64,000 nucleotides of DNA. Source: Mycolicibacterium aromaticivorans JS19b1 = JCM 16368 (GTDB lineage: Bacteria > Actinomycetota > Actinomycetes > Mycobacteriales > Mycobacteriaceae). Positions 8,635 through 17,111 of this stretch are shown one piece after another. Positions within the stretch are counted from its first letter, which is position 1; every line of letters starts with the position of its first letter. The DNA lies in assembly GCF_000559085.1 (NCBI RefSeq), contig NZ_JALN02000001.1:1178001-1242000 (forward strand), written 5' to 3'. The notes beneath the pieces were generated by a model. It saw only the letters and a list, made by a program, of their open reading frames with translations. It ran no database searches and had not been told where the DNA came from. A program made the position numbers and the translations under genes.

Positions 8635-10325
8635 CGGCGTTCCCTCGAATCTGGCTGGGGCGACCGACCCAGCTGTGTTGTTTCACCCAAAAAGGCTGTG
8701 AAGGGCGGGATTTCGTCCGCCGAGCATTCCACCGACACCACGGACGGGCCGTCGGTGTCGAGCGCTGCTGCGACGGCCACCGCGAGCTCGCCGATATCGG
8801 TGACATCCATCGATGGCAGGGCGGGGAACATGGCCGACAGGCCCGCGCCCAGCCGGCTGGGGCCGAACCGGTTGTAGCTGTATCGGTTGCCGTAGAACAG
8901 CTGTTCGCGGGTGACACACATGGCGTGCGCGTGGTTGTCGAACAACAGGAACGTCACCGGGAGCCGGTAGTTCAGCGCGGTGTGAATCTCCATGCCGTGC
9001 ATGAAGAACGAGCCATCGCCGGCGATGACGACGGTGCGGCGATTCCGGGCGAAAGCCATGCCGATGCCGGCGCCGAAGCTGTAGCCCATGCCGCCCATGC
9101 CGAGGGCGACCAGGAAGCGGCCGTCGCGTCGGGCCGGAAGCCAGTGAATAGCCGCCGCACCGATATTGCCCGCGTCCACGACGATATCGGCATCCTGTGG
9201 CAGCAGCCCATCCACCGCGCGCATCGCGTCGCGGTAGCGAACTCCCGCGCCGGCACGCTCTGGTGGCGTCAGCTCACCGCGGACCCGGCGCGGCGGCGGC
9301 ACCCGACTCTCGGTGCCGGCCAGCGCCGTCGCCAGCTGGGTCAGTGAGCCACGGAGGTCGTGGCTTTCGACGTGCGTACATGGCAGGTAGGGAACCTCGG
9401 CACCGATCGACGCGACCTGGAGGGAACCCAATACCGTCTCCAGACCGCCGCGGGCCATTAGCGGAAGCCGGGTGCCGATGAGCAGGCACAGTGCGCTGTC
9501 GCCCAGTGCCGCAACCACTGTCGGATGACCCATCACCCCGGCGACGCCCAACGACTCGGCCGCGGCGTCCTTCGCGTCGGGCACAGTGGCCACGTTCGCC
9601 CGCAAGACCGCACGAAGCGTCTCCAGTTCGGCCCGGGCGTCGTCGCGGGCGACCTGGTCACCGGCGATGATCGTCACCGGCCCCTCGGTGCTGCGCAGCA
9701 GTTGCATCAGTTCCGTGAGCTCCCCGACCGCCGCTGGCGCGTCAGGATCATCCTGTGCGGGCTCTACCACGGCCTGCTGAATGTCCTTGGGCAACAGCAG
9801 GACCGCCGGCCCGCCGAGGCTGGTCGCTGCCGACACCGCCCGGGGCAGCGCGGTCACGATGTCGTCGGCCGTCACAACCCGTTCGCAGAACACCGATACT
9901 GCCGCGAACAACGCCTCGCCGTGCAGGGCCCCGTTGACGCCGCTGGTGTCCTGGAATGAGCCGAGCCCGTCCGAGGAGGTCGGCGGCTGGCCGATCAAAG
10001 CCAGGACCGGCACCCGGCTGGCGAACGACTCCCCCAGTCCCGGGATCGTGTTGAGGGCACCGCCGCCGGAGGTGGCACACACGACGCCGATACCTGCGCC
10101 GGCCCGGCTGTAGGCATCGGCCATCGCCGCCGCGGAGAACTCGTGTTTGGCCACCACCGCGGTGAGGTCCGAACAGGAGTGGGCGGCATCGTAGAAATCC
10201 TCGATGTTGGCACCGTCCACGCCGAACACATGGCGAACGCCGCGGCGAACGAGGCGCTCGGCGATGTAGTCGACTACTCGCGTGCGCCCATCCCCCGCGC
10301 CGTTGCGTTCAGGGCCGACCGGCAT
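8631..10325 (-). CDS. Thiamine pyrophosphate-dependent enzyme (acetolactate synthase-like)
   Basis: 564 residues with all three TPP-enzyme domains. The N-terminal Pyr domain has FGVDGANIEDF and the activating Glu in KHEFSAAAMADAY. A middle domain spans about 190-330. The C-terminal PP domain carries the cofactor motif GDGSFFMHG ending in FDN. FAD-binding features of true acetolactate synthases are not evident. Such enzymes decarboxylate 2-oxo acids and can transfer the acyl anion to an aldehyde or thioester. As first gene of an operon with acyl-ACP chemistry, it could form an acyloin- or ketone-type carbon-carbon bond; that is inference. Confidence 0.85.
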   Translation of the reverse strand: MPVGPERNGAGDGRTRVVDYIAERLVRRGVRHVFGVDGANIEDFYDAAHSCSDLTAVVAKHEFSAAAMADAYSRAGAGIGVVCATSGGGALNTIPGLGESFASRVPVLALIGQPPTSSDGLGSFQDTSGVNGALHGEALFAAVSVFCERVVTADDIVTALPRAVSAATSLGGPAVLLLPKDIQQAVVEPAQDDPDAPAAVGELTELMQLLRSTEGPVTIIAGDQVARDDARAELETLRAVLRANVATVPDAKDAAAESLGVAGVMGHPTVVAALGDSALCLLIGTRLPLMARGGLETVLGSLQVASIGAEVPYLPCTHVESHDLRGSLTQLATALAGTESRVPPPRRVRGELTPPERAGAGVRYRDAMRAVDGLLPQDADIVVDAGNIGAAAIHWLPARRDGRFLVALGMGGMGYSFGAGIGMAFARNRRTVVIAGDGSFFMHGMEIHTALNYRLPVTFLLFDNHAHAMCVTREQLFYGNRYSYNRFGPSRLGAGLSAMFPALPSMDVTDIGELAVAVAAALDTDGPSVVSVECSADEIPPFTAFLGETTQLGRSPQPDSRERR

Positions 10326-10981
10326 GTCGTTCGAGCGCGATCGCCCCCGGCACGTGTCCAGAAACTGCGCTCGCCATGACCCCCACCTAATGTGTCCAAC
10401 TCGGACGAACCATAGTGCAGGTGCGCTCGTCTGCGCCGAGGTTTGGGGATCTCACAGACACCCATAGGAGCATTTGCCCGCGCTGCCCGTCGGCGACGCT
10501 CGCGCGAAATGTGAACACGGCGGTGCGCGGTACCGCTACACATCGACCGGTCCGGGGTGGGCGGTCAGCGGCGCGGTCGCCACGGCTCCGCGCAGGTAGC
10601 CGCACAGCAATTTGACCCGCTGGCAAATTCCTGTGCATTTCCCGGGTGTTCGGGTCGCCCGTGGGGCGAGGCGCGCCAGGCACCAATCGGGTCAAACCCT
10701 GGTCCGTGCTGCGGACTTGTCGAAGACGACGGGCCAACGGCGCATCCGCGCACGTTATTGACCCTTCCGCAGGAAAGTGACCCCTGCAGTCGTTGTGCGG
10801 CGATAGGCACAGGGCTTGACGCTCAAATGTGGCGTACGTCACACTGATCTTCTTTCTGCGAACACGCGCCCGCCGTCGCTGGTACAACGCACGTACTCGT
10901 ACCGCTGGTAAACGCGCAACAACCAAGCTCGGACTTTGCTGGGGGAACTGGTCGTACCAGCGATTAAGGAGGTGCCTGCCG
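10326..10981. other. Divergent intergenic region between biosynthetic cluster and mce operon
   Basis: 656 bases without a convincing gene on either strand. It must hold promoters for both divergent transcription units. A TTGACG hexamer at 10815-10820 could be a -35 box for the mce operon, but the matching -10 is poor. On the minus strand a 22-codon reading frame (10377 to about 10309) starts behind AGGTGGGGG and overlaps the start of the TPP gene in another frame. The mce-proximal 90 bases contain three copies of an octamer, described separately. Nothing else is recognised. Confidence 0.6.
10877..10962. promoter_or_regulatory. Three copies of CGCTGGTA upstream of mce operon
   Basis: CGCTGGTA occurs at 10877-10884 and 10903-10910, and its reverse complement TACCAGCG at 10955-10962. 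The offsets are 26 and 52 bases. The last copy is part of the inverted repeat CTGGT-CGT-ACCAG (10948-10960), which ends a few bases before the Shine-Dalgarno sequence. This arrangement suggests a repressor or activator binding region, but the cognate regulator is unknown and no regulator gene adjoins it. Confidence 0.4.
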
Positions 10982-11959
10982 TTGACCGCAGGTGTCGATG
11001 ACGCGACTGCGGCCCAAGCAGCGACCGAGACAGAAGCCAGCGAACTTCCGTGCGTCGATATCGACGCGTTCGTGGCAGCCGCCACCTCCGAGCCGCCCGT
11101 CGATCCCCCGGCCCCAGCGGAAGCACCGTTGGGCCGCCAGGTCGCCGACATATTGAGCCGGCCCTTCCGGCGCTTCCTGTCCCGAACCGATTCGTCACTG
11201 CAGACATTGGGCCGGTTCTTCGGCCTCGGCGGGCAAGCCCTCGGCTTCCTCGTCACCGACCTGGTCCGGTTACGCCACCCCTGGCGAGACACCCTCAACC
11301 AAGCCTGGTTCATCATCAGCGTCACGGCGATCCCGGCGCTGTTGGTGTCCATACCGTTCGGCGTGATCGTGGCCGTTCAGGTCGGCAACTTCATCCAGCA
11401 GGTCGGGGCCTCCTCGGTGTCGGGGGCCGCCGGCGGTCTTGGCGTGATCCGGCAGGGCGCACCGATGGTGGCGGCCCTGCTGCTCGGCGGGGCGGCCGGT
11501 TCGGCAGTGGCCACCGATCTCGGCGCCCGCACCATCCGTGAAGAGGTCGACGCGTTGCGGGTGATGGGCGTCGACCCGGTCCAGCGACTGGTCACGCCTC
11601 GCCTCGCCGCGATCGTGTTCGTCGCGCCGGTGCTGTGCGCCTTCATCATCTTCATGGGGCTGGCGGCCGGCTACGCGATCAACGTCGGTTTCCAGTCCGG
11701 CACACCCGGCAGCTACATCGCGTCCTTCGCCTCGTTCGCCAGTGTCAACGACGTCATCGTGGCGATGTTGAAGACCTGGTTGTTCGGTGTGGTCGTGATC
11801 CTGGTGGCCTGCCAGCGCGGTCTGGAAGCCACCGGCGGTGCGCGCGGCGTGGCCGACGCCGTCAACGCGTCAGTGGTCATCGGTGTGGTGGCGGTGTTCG
11901 TCCTCAACCTGATCATCACCCAGGGTGTCTCGATGTCGATGCCCCTGAGGATGGGCTGA
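10982..11959 (+). CDS. YrbE-family permease, first gene of mce operon (YrbEA position)
   Basis: 325 residues; MlaE/YrbE permease of an Mce lipid importer. The core (about 90-320) shows the family hallmarks SIPFGVIVAVQVG, the GAAGSAVATDLGARTIREEVDALRVMG EQ-loop region that contacts the ATPase, and four to five membrane helices. A TTG at 10982 is chosen because AAGGAGGT lies nine to ten bases upstream. The N-terminal extension of about 90 residues, rich in Ala, Pro and Glu, is longer than usual. It would form the inner-membrane channel with the next gene; the ATPase (MceG) is normally encoded elsewhere. Confidence 0.92.
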   Translation: MTAGVDDATAAQAATETEASELPCVDIDAFVAAATSEPPVDPPAPAEAPLGRQVADILSRPFRRFLSRTDSSLQTLGRFFGLGGQALGFLVTDLVRLRHPWRDTLNQAWFIISVTAIPALLVSIPFGVIVAVQVGNFIQQVGASSVSGAAGGLGVIRQGAPMVAALLLGGAAGSAVATDLGARTIREEVDALRVMGVDPVQRLVTPRLAAIVFVAPVLCAFIIFMGLAAGYAINVGFQSGTPGSYIASFASFASVNDVIVAMLKTWLFGVVVILVACQRGLEATGGARGVADAVNASVVIGVVAVFVLNLIITQGVSMSMPLRMG

Positions 11960-12828
11960 TGGCTCGGGTGTCAGCGCCGTCGCGGCACATTCCCAATGCC
12001 CTACGGGCGCCGTTGTGGATCGCCGACCAAGGCGACTCGCTGATCCAGCGACTCGGGCACCAGGTCAGCTTCCTAGCCCAAGTGCTCGGCGCGATCCCGC
12101 ACACGCTCCGGCACTACCGGCATCAGACCGGGGTGCTGCTGGTCGACGTGATGTGGGGCAACGGATCACTGATCGTCGGCGGCGGCACCATCGGTGTGCT
12201 GATCTTCATGGGTACCGCGGTCGGCGGGTCGGTGGGGATCGAGGGCTACAGCGCCCTCGACATGGTCGGGATGGGCCCGCTGACCGGATTCGTGTCCGCG
12301 TACGCCAACACCCGGGAGATGGCACCGATGATCGCCGGGATCGGCTTCGCCGCGCAGGCCGGCTGCCGGATGACCGCCGAGATCGGCGCAATGCGGATCT
12401 CCGAGGAGATCGACGCCCTGGAAGCGCTTGGTATACGGTCGATCCCGTTCGTCGTCACCACCCGGGTGATCGCCGGCATGCTGACCATCATCCCGCTGTA
12501 CGTGGTGACGCTGGCGCTGAGCTATGTGTCCTGCGCGCTGGTGGTCAACGTGATGCACGGCCAGTCGTCAGGCACCTACTACCACTATTTCGACTCCTTC
12601 ATCCAACCCTCCGACGTGGTGTTCTCGGTGCTCAAAGCCGTGATCTTCGTGACGCTGATCATCGCCATCCACGGCTACCAGGGCTACTACGCCGTCGGCG
12701 GTCCCGAAGGTGTCGGCCGCGCGTCCGGACGGGCCATCCGTGCCAGCATCGTCACGGTGGTCGCCGCGGATATGGTTCTGACGCTGCTGTTCTGGGGCAA
12801 CAGTCCCGGGATTCGGATCTCGGGATAG
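11959..12828 (+). CDS. YrbE-family permease (YrbEB position)
   Basis: 289 residues, partner of the preceding permease. It shows GTIGVLIFMGTAVGGSVGIEGYSAL, then the conserved GCRMTAEIGAMRISEEIDALEALG coupling segment and several C-terminal helices (LVVNVMHGQSSGTYYHYF loop). Its ATG overlaps the previous stop by one base (TGATG), so expression is coupled. Two different YrbE subunits followed directly by six Mce proteins is the standard mycobacterial mce layout. A function in import of a lipid or sterol is inferred; which mce number this is cannot be told from the sequence. Confidence 0.92.
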   Translation: MARVSAPSRHIPNALRAPLWIADQGDSLIQRLGHQVSFLAQVLGAIPHTLRHYRHQTGVLLVDVMWGNGSLIVGGGTIGVLIFMGTAVGGSVGIEGYSALDMVGMGPLTGFVSAYANTREMAPMIAGIGFAAQAGCRMTAEIGAMRISEEIDALEALGIRSIPFVVTTRVIAGMLTIIPLYVVTLALSYVSCALVVNVMHGQSSGTYYHYFDSFIQPSDVVFSVLKAVIFVTLIIAIHGYQGYYAVGGPEGVGRASGRAIRASIVTVVAADMVLTLLFWGNSPGIRISG

Positions 12829-12831
12829 GGC

Positions 12832-13884
12832 ATGTTCGCATCTGCCGACCAGGGCGGGCGCAGGCCCACCTCGCGCGCGCTGCGCATCCGCGGCCTCATC
12901 GCCGCGATCGTCTTGCTCGTCGCAGGCACTGTCCTCCATCACCTCGGAACCGGCGGCTACGCCGACACATTCAAACTGACGGTGATGGCCGACAAACTCG
13001 GCGAAGGCCTGACCCCGGGTGCGGAAGTGAAATTCCGCGGCCTGACCATCGGGTCGGTGAAGACGCTGCAGTCGGCCGGCTTCAACAAGCAGAAGATCAC
13101 CCTCGAACTCGAGCCGCGCCAAGCAGCAGCCTTGGCGGCCGACACCACCGCGAACTTCACCTCGTCCAACACCTTTGGTCTGGCCGCCGTCGAGTTGGTC
13201 AGCAGTGGCACCGGCCCGCGGCTGGGTTCTGGCCAGACGCTGACGGTCGATACCAGTGTGCGCTCGGCGTCCATCACCGGGCTGCTGCGCCAGGGTCAGA
13301 AGTTCGGCAGGATCATGGACTCGCCCGACATCGACCACATCATCGCGATCGTGCGCAAGCACGCCGACCTCACCGAGCCGGTCACCCGGTCCTACTTCGA
13401 CCTGATCAAGATGGTCACCGACTCGCAGAAAGTGCCTTTCTCACAATCCCTTTCGGTGCTCGCCTCGGTGGTCAACGGGGTCAGTGACGCCGTCCCGCTG
13501 GTCAGCCTGGCCTATGACCTGCTCAACGGGATGGAATTCCTGGCGCACCCTGACGGCGTGGATCGGATGAACCTGATCATGGACCAGCTGGCGAAGCTGC
13601 TCTTCACCACGGACGGGATCTTTGCCAAGCACATCTCGTGGCTCGTCCCGCTCTTCGGCGGCATCATGAGCGTCTTTGTGCCCTACGCGTACATGTACGG
13701 AAGCATGTCGCCGGCCTACGACCGCATCTCCGGTCTGCTGGACCGCACCAGCACGGCGTTTCCGATCATCAACGGCAAGGTCCGGCTGAATCTCGAACTG
13801 ACCCTGGACACCATGCCCGGGCTGGCCGCCGCCTTGCCGGCCGAGGCTCCCGCCCCAGCGCCCCCGTCAGGCGGTGGCCGGTGA
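12832..13884 (+). CDS. Mce family protein, MceA position
   Basis: 350 residues. One N-terminal membrane anchor (about 20-38) is followed by the MCE/MlaD domain (about 45-125) with the signature GLTPGAEVKFRGLTIGSVKTL, then a helical region with a C-terminal Ala/Pro tail. Mce proteins assemble as a hetero-hexamer forming a periplasmic tunnel for hydrophobic substrates. The start is an ATG three bases after the YrbEB stop. Its last bases overlap the MceB start (GTGA). Confidence 0.92.
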   Translation: MFASADQGGRRPTSRALRIRGLIAAIVLLVAGTVLHHLGTGGYADTFKLTVMADKLGEGLTPGAEVKFRGLTIGSVKTLQSAGFNKQKITLELEPRQAAALAADTTANFTSSNTFGLAAVELVSSGTGPRLGSGQTLTVDTSVRSASITGLLRQGQKFGRIMDSPDIDHIIAIVRKHADLTEPVTRSYFDLIKMVTDSQKVPFSQSLSVLASVVNGVSDAVPLVSLAYDLLNGMEFLAHPDGVDRMNLIMDQLAKLLFTTDGIFAKHISWLVPLFGGIMSVFVPYAYMYGSMSPAYDRISGLLDRTSTAFPIINGKVRLNLELTLDTMPGLAAALPAEAPAPAPPSGGGR

Positions 13885-14891
13885 GAAGCGTTACCAAGTC
13901 GGTGTTCTGGCTGACGGTGTTCACGGCGGTCGCGGTGGTGTGCACCCTGATTGTGCTGACGGCCCTTCGCAGTCCGGTCACCGGAGCGCTGTCCGGGTAC
14001 ACCGCCACGTTCTCCGATGTGTCGGGCCTCTATGTCGGTGACGACGTCCGCATATCCGGGGTTCAGGTCGGCAAGGTGCAAACCATCCGGCTCGACGGGC
14101 GAGTGGCCAAGGTCGATTTCACCGCCCAGGCCGATCATCCGGTCTACACCAACACCGTGGCCGCGGTGCGGTATCAAACCCTGATCGGGCAGCGCTATGT
14201 GGAACTCGTCCAGCCGGCCAAGCCCGGCAACCGGCTGCCGGACGGGGGCACCCTTCCCATCGGGCAGACCATCCCGTCGTTCGACGTGGCCAAGCTGTTC
14301 AACGGATTTCAGCCGATCTTCCAGACCCTCGACCCAGCCCAGTTCAACCTGCTGGGCGAGAACCTGCTGCGGCTCATTCAGGGCGACGAGTCGGGCATCG
14401 GCCCATTCCTCCACGACCTCGACGAAATCTCCTCCCTGGCGGTGGACCGCCAGCTCGTCATCACCACGATGATCCGCAATCTCAGCGCGATCTCCCAGGA
14501 TCTGGGTGGCAAGTCCGGACAGCTGTTCCAGCTGATCTCCCAGCTCAATGTGGTGCTCGCTCAATTCGGCTCCAAGGCAGAGGAATTCCGTCAGTCGCTG
14601 GAAAGCGGGCTGCCGGTCCTGCGGAACACCACCCACGTCATGCAATACTTCGAGCACACCTTCGACGGCACGACCGGCCCGCTCTACGACCTGAGCAGCC
14701 GGATGTGGCCGCAGACCCCGACCATCATCGCCGGCCTCTCACTGGCGCCGTCGTTGATCCAGGGCATGCGGGACTGGCTGGTCGACGAACAGCCGGCGAC
14801 CCCGACGTTCTCCTGCTCGCGCGGCGAGGTCACGCTCCCAGGGATCGGCGAGGTCTCGTTCGCACAGCAGAACCTGGTGGTGTGCAAGTAA
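13881..14891 (+). CDS. Mce family protein, MceB position
   Basis: 336 residues starting at a GTG overlapping the MceA stop by four bases. One TM helix (about 8-28) is followed by an MCE domain with SGLYVGDDVRISGVQVGKVQTI and RYQTLIGQRYVEL, then a long amphipathic helical region and a C-terminal part with two Cys (SCSRGEV, VVCK) that could form a disulfide outside the membrane. A structural subunit of the mce tunnel; no catalytic role is expected. Confidence 0.92.
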   Translation: MRSVTKSVFWLTVFTAVAVVCTLIVLTALRSPVTGALSGYTATFSDVSGLYVGDDVRISGVQVGKVQTIRLDGRVAKVDFTAQADHPVYTNTVAAVRYQTLIGQRYVELVQPAKPGNRLPDGGTLPIGQTIPSFDVAKLFNGFQPIFQTLDPAQFNLLGENLLRLIQGDESGIGPFLHDLDEISSLAVDRQLVITTMIRNLSAISQDLGGKSGQLFQLISQLNVVLAQFGSKAEEFRQSLESGLPVLRNTTHVMQYFEHTFDGTTGPLYDLSSRMWPQTPTIIAGLSLAPSLIQGMRDWLVDEQPATPTFSCSRGEVTLPGIGEVSFAQQNLVVCK

Positions 14892-15931
14892 TGCAGCTCG
14901 ACAAGCACCTCACCACCTTGCGCGCCACGATCGGTGGGCGCCAAGGCGCGCGCGACGAGCGCGCCACCGCCAACCGCAATCGCCGAAACGGGATCATCGG
15001 CGTCGTCGTCATCATCGCCGCGCTCGCCGGCACCGCCATGGCCTACCTGAACCCCGCCGATGAGGCGGGCTTCACCGCGCACATGCCGAACTCCGCGGGG
15101 CTGCGCGCCGGCGACCAGGTGCGGGTGGCCGGCATCGCGGTCGGCAAGGTCACCAGCGTCCGACTCGACGGCGCCTTGGTCGAGATGAAGTTCGACGTCG
15201 AGAACTCGGTCAAGGTCGGCTCGGACTCCACCCTCGACATCAAGCTTCTGACCCCGCTCGGCGGCCACTACGTCGCGCTGGATCCCAAGGGGACAGCTCC
15301 ACTGGGCCGCAATGGAATTCCGCCGCAACGCGTCACCCTGCCGTTCGAGGTCAACGACATCATCCAGGCCGCCACCCCGGTGGTGAAAGAAGTCGACGGC
15401 CAGGTCATCCACGACACCTTCGCCGAAGTCGCCAACGCGGCCAACCGGTACCCCGACGCGGTGCGTAATCTGCTGCAGTCCGCCGACCGGTTGACCGAAT
15501 CGATGAGCAGATCCACCACCGACTTTCATCGCGGCCTCGACTTTGTCAACGACGGGCTGCGGGCCATGACGGCCGGACGCGCCCAGCTCATCACCCTGTT
15601 CGAGCAGTTCGACATCCTCGGCAAGATGTACACCTCCAAGGCGGTCGACATCGTCGAATTCTTCTCTCTGATCAAGGAATTGACCCGCGTTCTCGATCGA
15701 CTCACGATGTGGTACGGCAAAGACGTCATGCCCATCGCCGAAGGAATCGAAGACATCAGTGACACGCTGGCGGCCCACCCGGAACGCTGGGGCATGGCCC
15801 TGGACGGCCTCGGCCAGACACTCAACATCATCGGACCGATGCTCAGCGGCAACGGTGTCACCTTCGACCAGCACAACCGGCTGGTCCCCGGTCAGGACCT
15901 CTGCCTACCCAACATCATGAAGACCTGTTGA
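14891..15931 (+). CDS. Mce family protein, MceC position
   Basis: 346 residues. Basic cytoplasmic N-terminus, TM helix (about 34-52), MCE domain with SAGLRAGDQVRVAGIAVGKVTSV, helical domain, and a C-terminal end with two Cys (LCLPNIMKTC). The ATG shares one base with the MceB stop. It belongs to the same hexamer as its neighbours; the short C-terminus with paired Cys resembles the MceB ending. Confidence 0.92.
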   Translation: MQLDKHLTTLRATIGGRQGARDERATANRNRRNGIIGVVVIIAALAGTAMAYLNPADEAGFTAHMPNSAGLRAGDQVRVAGIAVGKVTSVRLDGALVEMKFDVENSVKVGSDSTLDIKLLTPLGGHYVALDPKGTAPLGRNGIPPQRVTLPFEVNDIIQAATPVVKEVDGQVIHDTFAEVANAANRYPDAVRNLLQSADRLTESMSRSTTDFHRGLDFVNDGLRAMTAGRAQLITLFEQFDILGKMYTSKAVDIVEFFSLIKELTRVLDRLTMWYGKDVMPIAEGIEDISDTLAAHPERWGMALDGLGQTLNIIGPMLSGNGVTFDQHNRLVPGQDLCLPNIMKTC

Positions 15932-15932
15932 C

Positions 15933-17111
15933 ATGGCTCCTGCTGACCTGACGAAGGCATCACGCATCGGCGCGCGGCTGCGGTCACGCCGTGGAATCGC
16001 CATAGCGGTGGTGATCCTCACCGTGCTGGCGGTCGCGGTGGCCGTCAGCATCAAAGTACTGGCCCCGAAGCTCAACCCCACCCGGGCGATGTGCGCCGAA
16101 TTCACCGACGCGGTGGGCCTGTACCCCGGCAACAAGGTCGCGCTGCTGGGTATCGAGATCGGCTCGACGACCGCGATCGTCAACAAACCCGACCATGTCG
16201 AGGTGGACTTCACCGTGCCCGCGGATCTCGTCCTGCCTGCCGATGTCGGCGCGGTCACCTACTCGCAATCCATCGTCACGGATCGGCACGTCGAGCTGAC
16301 CAAGCCCTACACCGGGGGACCCAAGTTCACCGGTCCGGGCTGCATCAAGCTCAAGTCCACCAAGACGCCCATCAGCGTCAGCGAAACGTTCTCCGCCATC
16401 GGCAGTCTCACCGATGCGATCCTGGGATCCCAACCTGGCCAGGATCCGTCCACGGCGCCCGGCGTCCAGGCGATCAACGACAGTCTGAGCGCGGCAAGCA
16501 ATTCCCTGCAGGGCACCGGGCCGGGGATCAACAAGACGATGCGCAACCTGCGCACCATGCTCGCCGACCCGTACAAGGCCGACGCCGACTACCGCCAGCT
16601 GTTCGAGAACAGCGAGATCCTCACCTCCGACTTCCTCAAGAACTGGGACAGCTTCGCCTCGGTGATCCAAACCCTGCCGGTCACCACCCAATTGATGGAA
16701 GGCCTGTCGGACAACTTCGGTGCCGCGATGGCCAATGTGTCCCACCTGCTGCCGACGCTGATCGAGGCGCTCAACCGGTTCGGCCCACGGTTCTACGACA
16801 AGTTCGACAAACGGTTCGGCGGACTGCGTGATCTGTTGAACCGGCACATCCCGGCGATCACCGCGATGATCAACTCCTGGCCGCAGTTCAGCAACTGGCT
16901 CGCCGACATCTACGAGCCGGCGTGGGGCACCCACAACGTGACCTACATCCCGCCGCAGGTGTCGATCGCCCCGACGCAGGCCGGCGCAATCTGCCAAGGA
17001 CTCACGGAGCGCAACATCCCCGGCGCCGCGGCTGCGTGCGCGTCGGGCACCCCGACCGACCCGGTGACGCTCGGCCTGACCAATCTCGTTCTTGGGGCGG
17101 CGCTGCCATGA
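15933..17111 (+). CDS. Mce family protein, MceD position
   Basis: 392 residues, starting two bases after the MceC stop. One TM helix (about 22-45), then an MCE domain with VGLYPGNKVALLGIEIGSTTAI, a helical domain, and a C-terminus with two Cys (ICQGL, AAACASG). The domain sequence GNKVALLGIEIG and GAVTYSQSIVTDRHVEL are recognisable MCE features. Its stop overlaps the lipoprotein MceE start by four bases. Confidence 0.92.
   Translation: MAPADLTKASRIGARLRSRRGIAIAVVILTVLAVAVAVSIKVLAPKLNPTRAMCAEFTDAVGLYPGNKVALLGIEIGSTTAIVNKPDHVEVDFTVPADLVLPADVGAVTYSQSIVTDRHVELTKPYTGGPKFTGPGCIKLKSTKTPISVSETFSAIGSLTDAILGSQPGQDPSTAPGVQAINDSLSAASNSLQGTGPGINKTMRNLRTMLADPYKADADYRQLFENSEILTSDFLKNWDSFASVIQTLPVTTQLMEGLSDNFGAAMANVSHLLPTLIEALNRFGPRFYDKFDKRFGGLRDLLNRHIPAITAMINSWPQFSNWLADIYEPAWGTHNVTYIPPQVSIAPTQAGAICQGLTERNIPGAAAACASGTPTDPVTLGLTNLVLGAALP

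Noticed and set aside
10829..10981. N-terminal extension of the first YrbE gene from 10829
   Set aside because: The TTG at 10982 has a near-perfect AAGGAGGT behind it; the extra 51 residues are basic and unlike YrbE proteins and cover the probable regulatory region.
13638..14657. Long antisense open frames through the mce and adn genes
   Set aside because: They are Arg/Gly/His-rich and lack domain features, as expected from the high-GC antisense of real genes.
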